Shown: positions 1-6,212 of the stretch, piece after piece | Position numbering within the stretch: position 1 is the stretch's first letter | How the letters are laid out: each line of letters starts with the position of its first letter | Assembly: GCA_016867615.1 (NCBI GenBank) | Contig: VGJG01000018.1 | Coordinates: forward strand, 1 to 12,495 | Source: Candidatus Aminicenantota bacterium | GTDB taxonomy: Bacteria > Acidobacteriota > Aminicenantia > Aminicenantales > JAFGAV01 | Length of the DNA stretch: 12,495 bases | Direction of reading: 5' to 3' | Made by a program: the position numbers and the translations under genes | The notes under the pieces: model-generated | The model's database searches: none | What the model was told of the DNA's origin: nothing | The model's input: only the letters and a program-made list of their open reading frames with translations

Positions 1-220
1 GGTTGTTGACCAGGACGACGGCCGACAGATTCTTGAGTCGGGCCACGGCGATGATGTTTTGGTGGGTCTGGAGGGTGATCCAGACATCGCCCTCCCGACT
101 GCGGGCCATGACATCGCTCAGCAGATCGCTGGTGTAGCCGCCCCGGACTTCCCGGGCCAGATCCGGCCCTCCGCAGAGGACGCTCAAGCTCAGGGTACGG
201 ATGACTTCTTCCACGGTCAT
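1..220 (-). CDS. DRTGG-domain protein, N-terminal part (cut by window edge)
   Basis: The reading frame starts with ATG at 220 and runs off the left edge, leaving 73 visible residues beginning MTVEEVIRTLSLSVLCGG. The segment GGYTSDLLSDVMARSREGDV followed by WITLQTHQNIIAVA is typical of DRTGG domains, small alpha/beta domains known from HPr-kinase N-termini and CBS proteins; stand-alone versions occur beside [FeFe]-hydrogenase-like genes. Such proteins are usually about 110-120 residues, so roughly 40 residues are probably missing. No P-loop is visible, so it is not an HPr kinase. The start lies 2 bases after the stop of the hydrogenase-like gene and is preceded by AGAGG. It is a paralogue of the DRTGG half of the gene at 1590-2408. 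The ligand is unknown; a role as signalling partner of the operon is inferred from context. Confidence 0.82.
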   Translation of the reverse strand, partial: MTVEEVIRTLSLSVLCGGPDLAREVRGGYTSDLLSDVMARSREGDVWITLQTHQNIIAVARLKNLSAVVLVNN

Positions 221-222
221 GC

Positions 223-1593
223 TCAACCTCTTTCTCCGGTTTTTTTCACCATCGCTCCCGGGAGGCCGCGGCCGGCGATGGGAGATTCCGCGTCGGTTCC
301 ATTGCCCCGGCGCGCATTCGCTCTCGCTATTTCCGCTGTCCTGACGGGACAATCGTCGAGGCTCGCCTCGCCGCGAACGACATCCTCGGCGAAGGTCAAG
401 CAGGAGGGGGCGCCGCAGGCGCCGCAGTCGATCTGCGGCAGGTCGCCGTAGATTTCTTCCTTTTCCTTTCGTTTTTTGATAGCCACGGCCAGGTCGGCGT
501 GGAGAGGACGGGGGGGGCGGGGTTCGACCTTGCCCTCCAGGAAGAAGAACCCGGAGGCGTATTTGCGGCGGACATGCCGGATGTCGGGGCAGGCCTTGAT
601 TTTTTCGTACTCCAGGGTCTCGATGAGCTTCAGGATCTTGTTGTAGGAGGAATAGATGTTCTCGACGTTCAGGGAGCCCCCGACGCATCCCTGGAGGCAG
701 GAATAGGCTTCGATGAAATCGATCTTGTCCAGCTTGCCCCGCTCGATGTCGTCGAAGACCCTCAGGACTTCGGGCAGGCCGGAAACGGACAGGGAATTCC
801 TCAGGCGCAGGGTCCGGCTGATGCCGTCCACGATCGCCCAGCCGATGCCCAGGGCGCAGATGCTCTCCAGGCTGCGGCGCTCGCCGCCGTGATCCTGCTG
901 CTCCAGGCAGGCCAGGAGAGGACGGTAGATGTCCGCTATGGAGATGGCCCCGTCGAGCCAGGAGCGCCCCTTTTCCGCGGGTTGCATGATGGACACCGTC
1001 TTGGCCGGGCAGGGGGTGAGATAGAAGGTTCCGATGTCCTGGTCCGGCAGGCCGAGCTGCGCCGCCGTCCGCTGCTTGATCTCCCGGGCCGCCAGTTCCC
1101 GGGGAGTCTCGATGGGCAGGATTTGGTCGATGAGATTGGGGTAGCGGACCTGGATGAGCCGGACGATGGCCGGGCAGGTGTTGGAGATGACGGGTCTCGG
1201 TCCCCTGTAATCCGCGAGGAACTCCTGGATGGCGAAGCTGACTTCACCGCAGGTCTGGGCCAGGTCGTGGGCGTCGTCGAAGCTGAGCGTTTTCAGGGCG
1301 CCCAGGATGCGGTCGGGGTAGATCTCCGGGCCGAATTGGGCGTAGAGGGCCGGAGAGGGAATGGCGATCGTGTAGCGGAATTTCGTCAGGTCTCCGAAGG
1401 CATTGGTCAGCGGTTGAATGGCCCGGCTGGGACAGGCGTTGAGGCATTCGCCGCAATCGATGCACTTGTCCTCCAGGATGACGGCTTTTTTCTTTCGGAC
1501 GCGTATGGCCTGGGTGGGGCAGAGACGCAGGCACCGCATCGCTCCCCGGCACCGGGCGGGGTCGACGCTCAGGGAATGAAAATAGCGGTTCAC
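223..1593 (-). CDS. [FeFe]-hydrogenase-like Fe-S protein, putative sensory type
   Basis: This 456-residue protein has three parts. An N-terminal ferredoxin-like domain carries C15, C21, C25 and C44-x2-C47-x2-C50-x3-C54. The hydrogenase large-subunit domain spans about 70-340. A C-terminal Fe-S motif of the RnfB type is C390-x2-C393-x4-C398-x16-C415. All four cysteines that hold the H-cluster cubane are present: C140 (SNTCP), C195 (TPCPAK) and C299/C303 (SCLQGCVGG), along with K198 and E295. The proton-transfer cysteine before C140 is T139, and the L2 and L3 methionines are T193 and Y297. Such changes are known in sensory-type (group C/D) enzymes rather than turnover hydrogenases. The start is GTG at 1593, with GGGGAGG 4 bases upstream, overlapping the preceding stop by 4 bases. 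The neighbouring kinase-like ATPase and DRTGG genes support sensing of H2 or redox state. Catalytic activity is uncertain. Confidence 0.85.
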   Translation of the reverse strand: MNRYFHSLSVDPARCRGAMRCLRLCPTQAIRVRKKKAVILEDKCIDCGECLNACPSRAIQPLTNAFGDLTKFRYTIAIPSPALYAQFGPEIYPDRILGALKTLSFDDAHDLAQTCGEVSFAIQEFLADYRGPRPVISNTCPAIVRLIQVRYPNLIDQILPIETPRELAAREIKQRTAAQLGLPDQDIGTFYLTPCPAKTVSIMQPAEKGRSWLDGAISIADIYRPLLACLEQQDHGGERRSLESICALGIGWAIVDGISRTLRLRNSLSVSGLPEVLRVFDDIERGKLDKIDFIEAYSCLQGCVGGSLNVENIYSSYNKILKLIETLEYEKIKACPDIRHVRRKYASGFFFLEGKVEPRPPRPLHADLAVAIKKRKEKEEIYGDLPQIDCGACGAPSCLTFAEDVVRGEASLDDCPVRTAEIARANARRGNGTDAESPIAGRGLPGAMVKKTGERG

Positions 1594-2408
1594 GGCTCCT
1601 CCCCTTGTCCGCTCAGCCGGATGACGATGCGCAGCCTCGTGCCGCGTCCCAGCGCCGACTCGATGTCGAACGCATCCGCGTTCCGCTTGATGTTCGGCAA
1701 GCCCATGCCCGCGCCGAAGCCCATCTCGCGCATCTCGGGTGTGGCCGTGGAATAGCCCTCCGTCATGGCCTTGCCGATGTCGGCGATGCCCGGTCCCTCG
1801 TCCGCGGCTTCGATGAGGATGGCCCGGGGGGAGAGGTCGAGGCGCAGACGGCCCCGGAGGGCGTACATGACGATGTTCATCTCCGCCTCGTAGGTGGCGA
1901 TGGCCGTGCGGCGGATGAGTTCGGGGGAGATCCCCAGCTCTTGAAGGATCTCCTTGATCTCGATGGACACGCGGCCGGCCTTGTTGAAATCCCCTCCGGC
2001 GATGTCATACGCCCGGGTGAGGACCTCGTCCTGAGCGGCGGCGGGCGGAGAGGGGCTTACGGTCTGGACCAGGCCTCGCAGGCCTTTCTCGTACAGAAGC
2101 CCGCAGGCGGGAAACATCATGAGCGACGTGGCCAGCAGGGGAAGCTTTTTCCTGGAGGCCAGGTCCAGGCTCTCGTCATCAGGCTTTTTCCCCCGGACGA
2201 AGACCAGGCCTCCGGCCTCGATGATATCCGCCGTGCGGACGGCCTGGATGTTGGCCAGACCGGTCAGGAGGAGCAGGCCCGGCTGCCCGAAGGCCAGAAC
2301 GTCGCTCATCAGGTCCGAGGCTCCCACGGCGTACACCTCCCGGTCGAGAAACTCCAGGCCGTTCAGCACCTCGGCCTGAAGCGCGTCTCGAACGTCTCTC
2401 AAGGTCAT
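1590..2408 (-). CDS. DRTGG domain fused to RsbT-like (anti-sigma/serine kinase) ATPase
   Basis: This 272-residue protein has two halves. Residues about 1-112 resemble DRTGG domains (GASDLMSDV, then a helix-strand pattern ending LLYEKGL). After a Pro/Ala linker at 116-126, residues 130-265 form a GHKL histidine-kinase-like ATPase. Its ATP-binding motifs are an N box (E174, E176, N178), a G1 box DEGPGI at 203-208 and a G2 box GFGAGMGLPN at 230-239, the RsbT/RsbW/SpoIIAB pattern. Members phosphorylate Ser/Thr on antagonist proteins or hold sigma factors. The frame stays open upstream to 2540, but the ATG at 2408 is preferred: it sits one base after the hdrA stop (TGACATG) and upstream residues do not look like protein. 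Its Shine-Dalgarno is weak, so translation is probably coupled to hdrA. Its 3' end overlaps the next gene by 4 bases (GTGA). It probably passes on a signal from the hydrogenase-like or Hdr proteins. Confidence 0.83.
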   Translation of the reverse strand: MTLRDVRDALQAEVLNGLEFLDREVYAVGASDLMSDVLAFGQPGLLLLTGLANIQAVRTADIIEAGGLVFVRGKKPDDESLDLASRKKLPLLATSLMMFPACGLLYEKGLRGLVQTVSPSPPAAAQDEVLTRAYDIAGGDFNKAGRVSIEIKEILQELGISPELIRRTAIATYEAEMNIVMYALRGRLRLDLSPRAILIEAADEGPGIADIGKAMTEGYSTATPEMREMGFGAGMGLPNIKRNADAFDIESALGRGTRLRIVIRLSGQGEEP

Positions 2409-2409
2409 G

Positions 2410-3267
2410 TCAGCTGTGGCTCGGTTTGGCGGCTTTTTTGATGACCAGGGGTCCCTTGCGGATGACCCTCTCCGAGGGCGTGACGGTCGTCGGACAATTC
2501 TCCCAGCAAGCGCCGCATCCGTTGCACTTCGTGACGTCAATATAACGGGCCTTTTTCCGGACCTTGACCTTGAAGTTCCCCACGAAACCCGAAACGTTCT
2601 CGACCTCGCTCAGGGTCAGGAGCTCGATATTGGGGTGTTTGCCCAACTCGCTCATCTTGGGCGTGAGGATGCAGGCCGAGCAATCGAGCGTGGGAAAGGT
2701 TTTATCGAGCTGGGCCATGTGGCCGCCGATCGAGGGTTCCTTCTCTACGAGGTAGACTTTCTTGCCCGAGTTGGCATAGGTCAGGGCGGCATGAATGCCG
2801 GCGATTCCCCCGCCGATGACCAGCACTTCGGGCCTGACGGGGACTTCCTTCCTGGTCAGCGGGTCGTGCAGGGCCACGCGGCGCACGGCCGCGGAGATCA
2901 GGGCCTTGGCCTTCCGGGTGGCCTGCTCGGGATTTTCGGTGACCCAGGAGACGTGCTCCCGGATGTTGGACATCTGGAAGTAAAAAGGATTGAGTCCGCC
3001 GGAGGTTGTCGCCCCGCGGAACGTGGGCTCGTGCATCAGGGGGGAGCAGGAGGCCACCACCACCCGGTTCAGACCGTGATCCTTGATGTGCTGCTTGATC
3101 AATTCCTGGCCCGGGTCGGAGCACATGAATTTGTACTCCTGGGCGACGACCACATCGTCCAGCCGGGAAGCGAAGGCGACGACTTCGGCGACGTTGACCT
3201 TCCCGGCGATGTTGGTGCCGCAGTGGCAGACGAAGACTCCTATTCTCGGCCGTCCGTTCTCAGACAT
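2410..3267 (-). CDS. hdrA: Short HdrA-like flavin/Fe-S protein (heterodisulfide reductase subunit A family)
   Basis: HdrA is the FAD subunit that bifurcates electrons in Hdr complexes. This 285-residue protein has the N-terminal HdrA Fe-S domain (C14-H-C16-G, C49, C74), the FAD Rossmann motif GGGIAG at 152-157 with E175, the family motif LDCSACILTPKM (C196, C199) and one ferredoxin motif C248-x2-C251-x2-C254-x3-C258-P. It stops 27 residues later. Full-length HdrA is about 650 residues, so the second half of the thioredoxin-reductase-like fold and the C-terminal ferredoxin are absent. The next gene starts one base after the stop and is unrelated, so a simple frameshift does not explain this. 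The ATG at 3267 has GGAGG 5 bases upstream and overlaps hdrB by 8 bases. FAD binding by the half-domain alone is uncertain; it may need a partner or act only as an electron relay. Confidence 0.87.
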   Translation of the reverse strand: MSENGRPRIGVFVCHCGTNIAGKVNVAEVVAFASRLDDVVVAQEYKFMCSDPGQELIKQHIKDHGLNRVVVASCSPLMHEPTFRGATTSGGLNPFYFQMSNIREHVSWVTENPEQATRKAKALISAAVRRVALHDPLTRKEVPVRPEVLVIGGGIAGIHAALTYANSGKKVYLVEKEPSIGGHMAQLDKTFPTLDCSACILTPKMSELGKHPNIELLTLSEVENVSGFVGNFKVKVRKKARYIDVTKCNGCGACWENCPTTVTPSERVIRKGPLVIKKAAKPSHS

Positions 3268-4147
3268 GCTGTCCTCCGTTCCGGATTTTTGACCAGAAAC
3301 CTCCGAGGGGGATGACGGAGCGGGAGAAGCCGAGGTCGTCCCGGGACAACCCCAGCGCCAGCCCCATCAACTGGCTGAAGAAAAAGACGGGAATCTTGAC
3401 CTCCTCCTTGTAGGTCTTGACGATCTTGTCCTGGAGGAGTTCGAGGTTGAAGAGACAGAGGGGGCAGAGAGTCACGATGGCGTCCGCCCCGCGCCTTTTG
3501 GCTTCCCTGAGCAGAAGATGATTCAGGCGCAGGCCGACATTCTCGATCGTGCCGGTCAGGAGGCCTCCGCAGCAGCGGGTCTTGGCCGAATAGGGCACGG
3601 CCTCGGCGCCCAAGGCCTCCATCAGCGAGTCGAGCGTCGTCGGATGGTCCGGGTCGTCGAAGTCGGTGAAAGGACGAACGAGCTGGCAGCCGTAATAGCA
3701 GGCCACTTTGAGGCCGGAGAGCCTGCGGACGACCTTTTTCCGGACCGTGTCCAGGCCGATGTCCCGGACCAAGACCTCCAGGGGGTGCTTGACTTCGACC
3801 CGCCCCTCGTAGGCGCATCCGGCGCCTTTCAGTTTTTCCAGCAGCTTCCGCGCTTCGGGCCGGCCGCTCCTCAAAAAGTTGTTGGATTTTTTGAGCGTCA
3901 GGTAGCAGCCGGCGCAGGGGGCCAGGATGTCCCGGCCCATTCTTTCGGCCAGGGAGAGGTTGCGGCCGCAGACGGCCGTGGCCATGTCCCCGTCCACGGA
4001 AAAATAGGCGGTCGCGCCGCAGCAGTTCCAGTCGTCGAGCTCCTCCAGGGGAAAGCCGATGGCCTTGAACACCGGAAGGATGGATTCCTCGTAATGCTTG
4101 GAATTCTCCTTCAGGGAGCAGCCGGGGAAATAGGCATAGCGGTTCAT
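3260..4147 (-). CDS. hdrB: HdrB-like CCG-domain protein (heterodisulfide reductase subunit B family)
   Basis: This 295-residue protein has two CCG domains, which in HdrB bind the pair of noncubane [4Fe-4S] clusters that cleave the heterodisulfide. Domain 1 is C10, C42-C43-G, C78-x2-C81. Domain 2 is C154, C192-C193-G, C228-x2-C231, with an extra C150. All expected cluster cysteines and their spacing are present, and the length is normal. The frame is open upstream to 4630 inside hdrC, but the ATG at 4147 is chosen because it overlaps the hdrC stop in ATGA, follows AAGGAG by 8 bases, and starts the conserved N-terminus MNRYAYFPGCSLK. It most likely pairs with the HdrC product in the cytoplasm. 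The substrate need not be CoM-CoB: bacterial homologues act on unknown disulfides or simply relay electrons. Confidence 0.92.
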   Translation of the reverse strand: MNRYAYFPGCSLKENSKHYEESILPVFKAIGFPLEELDDWNCCGATAYFSVDGDMATAVCGRNLSLAERMGRDILAPCAGCYLTLKKSNNFLRSGRPEARKLLEKLKGAGCAYEGRVEVKHPLEVLVRDIGLDTVRKKVVRRLSGLKVACYYGCQLVRPFTDFDDPDHPTTLDSLMEALGAEAVPYSAKTRCCGGLLTGTIENVGLRLNHLLLREAKRRGADAIVTLCPLCLFNLELLQDKIVKTYKEEVKIPVFFFSQLMGLALGLSRDDLGFSRSVIPLGGFWSKIRNGGQHV

Positions 4148-4725
4148 TTGCCGTTCTCCTTGATGGCCTTGACGAGAGCCCGCAGCTGTTTCCGGTCTTT
4201 GATGCGATTTCTTTTCAGGCCCATCCGGCCCGTTTTCAGGAGCTTCCATCCCAGGGGAGTCATCTTGAGCAGGCTGAGGGGTTTGAAGGATTTGAGGTAG
4301 AGCCTGAGGATGAGCCGCATCTCCGAGTTGCGGCCGTCGCGGGCGATGAGCCGGGTCATTTCCTTGTCCAGGACGGGAATCGAAAAACGGCGGGGATAGG
4401 CCTTGTTCTCTATGGCCTCCCGCCTCACGGCGTACATGACGTCGGTGATCTTGATCATGGACGGGCAACGGACCTGGCAGGTGTAGCACGAGGAGCAGAG
4501 CCAGACGGTGAAGCTTTTCAGGGCTTCGTCCCGGAACCCGTTCTTGATGAAGCCGATGATTTGACGGGGAGGATGGTCCATGTACACGGACATGGGACAG
4601 GAGCTGCTGCAGGTTCCGCACTGGATGCACCGCTCGATCTCATCACAGTGGGACTGCTGTTTGACCCGTTGGAGAAAACCCGTGTCCAGCTCGTTCTCAT
4701 ACTTGACCTTGCGCTGGATGTCCAT
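4144..4725 (-). CDS. hdrC: HdrC-like ferredoxin subunit (heterodisulfide reductase subunit C family)
   Basis: This 193-residue protein has two [4Fe-4S] motifs, C33-x2-C36-x2-C39-x3-C43-P and C77-x2-C80-x2-C83-x3-C87-P, in the helical HdrC arrangement. HdrC passes electrons from HdrA to HdrB. The basic C-terminal tail (about 155-193) has no obvious function. The ATG at 4725 is chosen over the longer frame (to 4836) because a near-perfect AAAGGAGG lies 5 bases upstream and the homologous region begins just after it. It is the first gene of a leftward operon of at least six genes. No membrane segment is present, so a soluble complex is expected, not the membrane-bound HdrDE type. Confidence 0.92.
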   Translation of the reverse strand: MDIQRKVKYENELDTGFLQRVKQQSHCDEIERCIQCGTCSSSCPMSVYMDHPPRQIIGFIKNGFRDEALKSFTVWLCSSCYTCQVRCPSMIKITDVMYAVRREAIENKAYPRRFSIPVLDKEMTRLIARDGRNSEMRLILRLYLKSFKPLSLLKMTPLGWKLLKTGRMGLKRNRIKDRKQLRALVKAIKENGK

Positions 4726-4729
4726 GAAA

Positions 4730-4737
4730 CCTCCTTT
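4730..4737 (-). promoter_or_regulatory. Ribosome binding site of hdrC
   Basis: On the minus strand AAAGGAGG lies 4-5 bases before the ATG at 4725. It fixes the start there, not at the upstream in-frame ATG at 4836. Confidence 0.8.
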
Positions 4738-4923
4738 GTTTGGAATGGCCTGTGGGACGGGAGCGGCGAACGGGCGGAACCCGGGAAGATGGTGCAAACG
4801 TCGGGGCGGGAATTTCCGGGAAAGCCGGATATGCACAGGCTCTCATGCGCGGCAGCCAGAGAAATGCAGCAGCCTGACGCGTCCGGCTTTCACCGGCCAT
4901 GGACTCCTGCATCATGAACAAGA

Positions 4924-4956
4924 CATTATGGGAAATGTAAGGAATCTCCCATAATG
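4924..4956. promoter_or_regulatory. Perfect 10-bp inverted repeat, candidate operator of the hdr operon
   Basis: CATTATGGGA at 4924-4933 and its exact complement TCCCATAATG at 4947-4956 are separated by 13 bases. The half-site centres are 23 bases apart, about two helical turns, which suits a dimeric regulator. The arms are AT-rich inside GC-rich DNA and read CATAAT/CATTAT, so they could also contain -10 elements. It lies about 200 bases upstream of hdrC and 240 upstream of the lipoprotein gene. With a 13-base loop and no T run it is a poor terminator. Confidence 0.55.
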
Positions 4957-5053
4957 AGAAGGAATTCTATTTCCACGTCCGCGACCGTGTCAACAGGTTT
5001 CTTCGGCGCCGGGAAGCGATGCGCGTTTTTCATCCTATGGGAGAAGTCGAGAT

Positions 5054-5084
5054 AAAAAAGCGGCTTCCGGGCGACCCCCCCGCT
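5054..5084 (-). terminator. Possible minus-strand intrinsic terminator
   Basis: Read on the minus strand, AGCGG (5084-5080) pairs with CCGCT (5063-5059), with an inner GGG/CCC option, followed immediately by TTTTTT. No minus-strand gene ends close by; the nearest upstream is the mannosidase ending at 6213, beyond the tRNAs. It could block antisense read-through into the hdr operon. The five-base-pair stem is short. Confidence 0.3.
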
Positions 5085-5185
5085 GACCCAGACGACGGCC
5101 GCCCGGATTTACGCCGGGCCGGTAGGGGTTGCTTTGGGGCTTGATATTCTATTAAAATTAGGTGAAAATACGCCTGGAAACGGAA

Positions 5186-5190
5186 GGAGG
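5186..5190 (+). promoter_or_regulatory. Ribosome binding site of the 225-residue lipoprotein
   Basis: GGAGG lies 4 bases before the ATG at 5195. It selects this start over the in-frame ATG at 5162, which would place 11 charged residues before the signal peptide. Confidence 0.75.
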
Positions 5191-5194
5191 ACCC

Positions 5195-5872
5195 ATGGGA
5201 AGAAAATGCCTGTTTGCCGTCGGCGCCGTCGCTTTCCTCTTGACCCTGACGAGCTGCACACACAAACCCGAGGAAAGTCTTCTCAAGAGCTACTTCCACG
5301 CCATTGTGCTCAACGACGTCACCACGCTGTCGTCCATGGCCATCGAGCCTATGATGATCGAATCGGACTCCTGGAAGATCACGGCCGTCACCGAGGAAAA
5401 GGTCGAAGCGGCGTTCCTCCCGGAGCTGAACAAGACGGAGCTTGAGCTGAAAAAGCGGATGGAAGACCACATCGGGCCCACCCTGGACGCCAAGGACCAG
5501 CTCGACGCGGCCCAGGACGAGCTGAAATACAACCGCTCCCCGGCCATGAGGAAGAAAGTCGAGGACCTGAAGACGGCCTACGACGCCATCTTCGAGGAGC
5601 ACAAGCAGTTCCAGAAGAACTACAACGAGGCCAAGGCCGCCGCCGCCCAGGAAGAGGAGATCACCAAGTTCTCCCTGGGGGCGGGAGACATCCCCAACGC
5701 GCGCAGCCTGAGCGGCGATGTTCATTCCAAGCAGGTCGAGGTCGAGGCCGTCAAGGAAGGGCAGGGGAAGAGTTACCGCTTCTACATCCGCCAGTACGTC
5801 CTCAAGGACGTGGAAGCGGAGGCCAACTTCCGCGGGAGATGGATCATCATCCGGATCGAGCCCATCCTCTGA
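5195..5872 (+). CDS. Lipoprotein of unknown function with charged helical middle
   Basis: This 225-residue protein starts with a lipoprotein signal peptide: positive MGRK, hydrophobic core AVGAVAFLLTL and lipobox LTSC with C21 as the acylated cysteine. Residues about 25-50 (ESLLKSYFHAIVLNDVTTLS) resemble the start of domains found in small secreted proteins, but I cannot assign a family. Residues about 75-160 are rich in Glu, Lys, Ala, Asp and Gln and likely form a long helix or coiled coil. The C-terminus (FYIRQYVLKDVEAEANFRG) looks like beta strands. It stands alone between the hdr regulatory region and the tRNA pair, so the context does not suggest a role. It is predicted to be anchored to the inner or outer membrane. 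Confidence 0.8.
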   Translation: MGRKCLFAVGAVAFLLTLTSCTHKPEESLLKSYFHAIVLNDVTTLSSMAIEPMMIESDSWKITAVTEEKVEAAFLPELNKTELELKKRMEDHIGPTLDAKDQLDAAQDELKYNRSPAMRKKVEDLKTAYDAIFEEHKQFQKNYNEAKAAAAQEEEITKFSLGAGDIPNARSLSGDVHSKQVEVEAVKEGQGKSYRFYIRQYVLKDVEAEANFRGRWIIIRIEPIL

Positions 5873-5893
5873 TCCGGGGCTTGAACCGGGCTC

Positions 5894-5922
5894 TTCCGCG
5901 GCGGGCGACTTTAAGGTAAAAT
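5894..5922 (+). promoter_or_regulatory. Candidate promoter of the tRNA pair
   Basis: TAAAAT at 5917-5922 is a reasonable -10, placing the start about 7 bases later, just before the tRNA at 5936. A GC-containing segment follows it, as is common for stringently controlled stable RNA genes. The -35 (TTCCGC, 5894-5899, 17-base spacer) is poor. Confidence 0.35.
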
Positions 5923-5935
5923 CTCCCTGTTTGTC

Positions 5936-6010
5936 GGGCCGTTAGCTCAGTGGTAGAGCACCGCCCTTTTAAGGCGGGTGTCGCTGGTTCGAGCCCAGCA
6001 CGGCTCACCA
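5936..6010 (+). tRNA. tRNA-Lys(UUU), CCA encoded
   Basis: Acceptor GGGCCGT pairs with ACGGCTC (one G-U), followed by ACCA. The D arm is TAGCTCAGTGGTAGAGCA. The anticodon stem CCGCC/GGCGG holds the loop CTTTTAA, giving anticodon TTT. The T arm is GCTGG-TTCGAGC-CCAGC. The fold is complete and canonical, with the 3' CCA in the gene. Confidence 0.96.
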
Positions 6011-6016
6011 TCATCG

Positions 6017-6094
6017 GCCCCTGTCGTCTAGCCAGGTCTAGGACATCGCCCTTTCAAGGCGGTAACACGGGTTCAAATCCCGTCGGGGGCGCCA
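6017..6094 (+). tRNA. tRNA-Glu(UUC), CCA encoded
   Basis: Acceptor GCCCCTG pairs with CGGGGGC (one U-G), followed by GCCA. The anticodon stem TCGCC/GGCGG holds the loop CTTTCAA, giving anticodon TTC. The T arm is ACGGG-TTCAAAT-CCCGT. It follows the tRNA-Lys by 6 bases and is probably co-transcribed with it. Confidence 0.96.
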
Positions 6095-6212
6095 AGCTCA
6101 TCCGACCGATTCTCTTCCTCCCGGTCGCGCCCTGAACGCCCCGCGTCCTCCATCCTTACCCCTGCGTCTGCCGCGCCGTTCGGTTCCCTGAAACGGAGCA
6201 GAGCGCCCGGGG

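Larger units (their letters stand above)
4738..5185. other. Long divergent intergenic region between the hdr operon and the plus-strand lipoprotein
   Basis: I support no gene in these roughly 450 bases; frames crossing it have no conserved motif or Shine-Dalgarno. It must hold the promoter of the leftward hdr operon and that of the rightward lipoprotein gene. I see an inverted repeat at 4924-4956, a minus-strand hairpin followed by a T run at 5054-5084, a small GCCCGG/CCGGGC stem at 5101-5119 without a T run, and an AT-rich patch at 5141-5160 just before the lipoprotein gene that probably includes its -10 region. No convincing sigma-70 -35/-10 pair could be assigned to the hdr operon. Confidence 0.5.

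Noticed and set aside
1..220. HPr kinase/phosphorylase
   Set aside because: Only the DRTGG-like domain is seen; no P-loop kinase domain is visible, and stand-alone DRTGG proteins are usual next to hydrogenase-like genes.
223..1593. RnfB or ordinary polyferredoxin
   Set aside because: The C-terminal Fe-S motif is RnfB-like, but the three H-cluster loops with C140, C195, C299 and C303 place the core in the [FeFe]-hydrogenase family.
59..1755. Plus-strand frames at 59-451 and 499-1755
   Set aside because: They mirror the DRTGG and hydrogenase-like genes on the minus strand and have no Shine-Dalgarno or recognisable protein features.
2410..2540. Frameshift splitting a full-length hdrA
   Set aside because: The sequence after the hdrA stop codes for a DRTGG-ATPase protein, not for the missing HdrA half, so no single-base change would restore a longer HdrA.
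4697..4921. 74-codon minus-strand frame upstream of hdrC
   Set aside because: It overlaps the hdrC start in another frame, has no Shine-Dalgarno, and its Arg/Pro-rich sequence looks random.
5950..6135. 61-codon frame over the tRNA region
   Set aside because: It is created by reading through two canonical tRNA genes.
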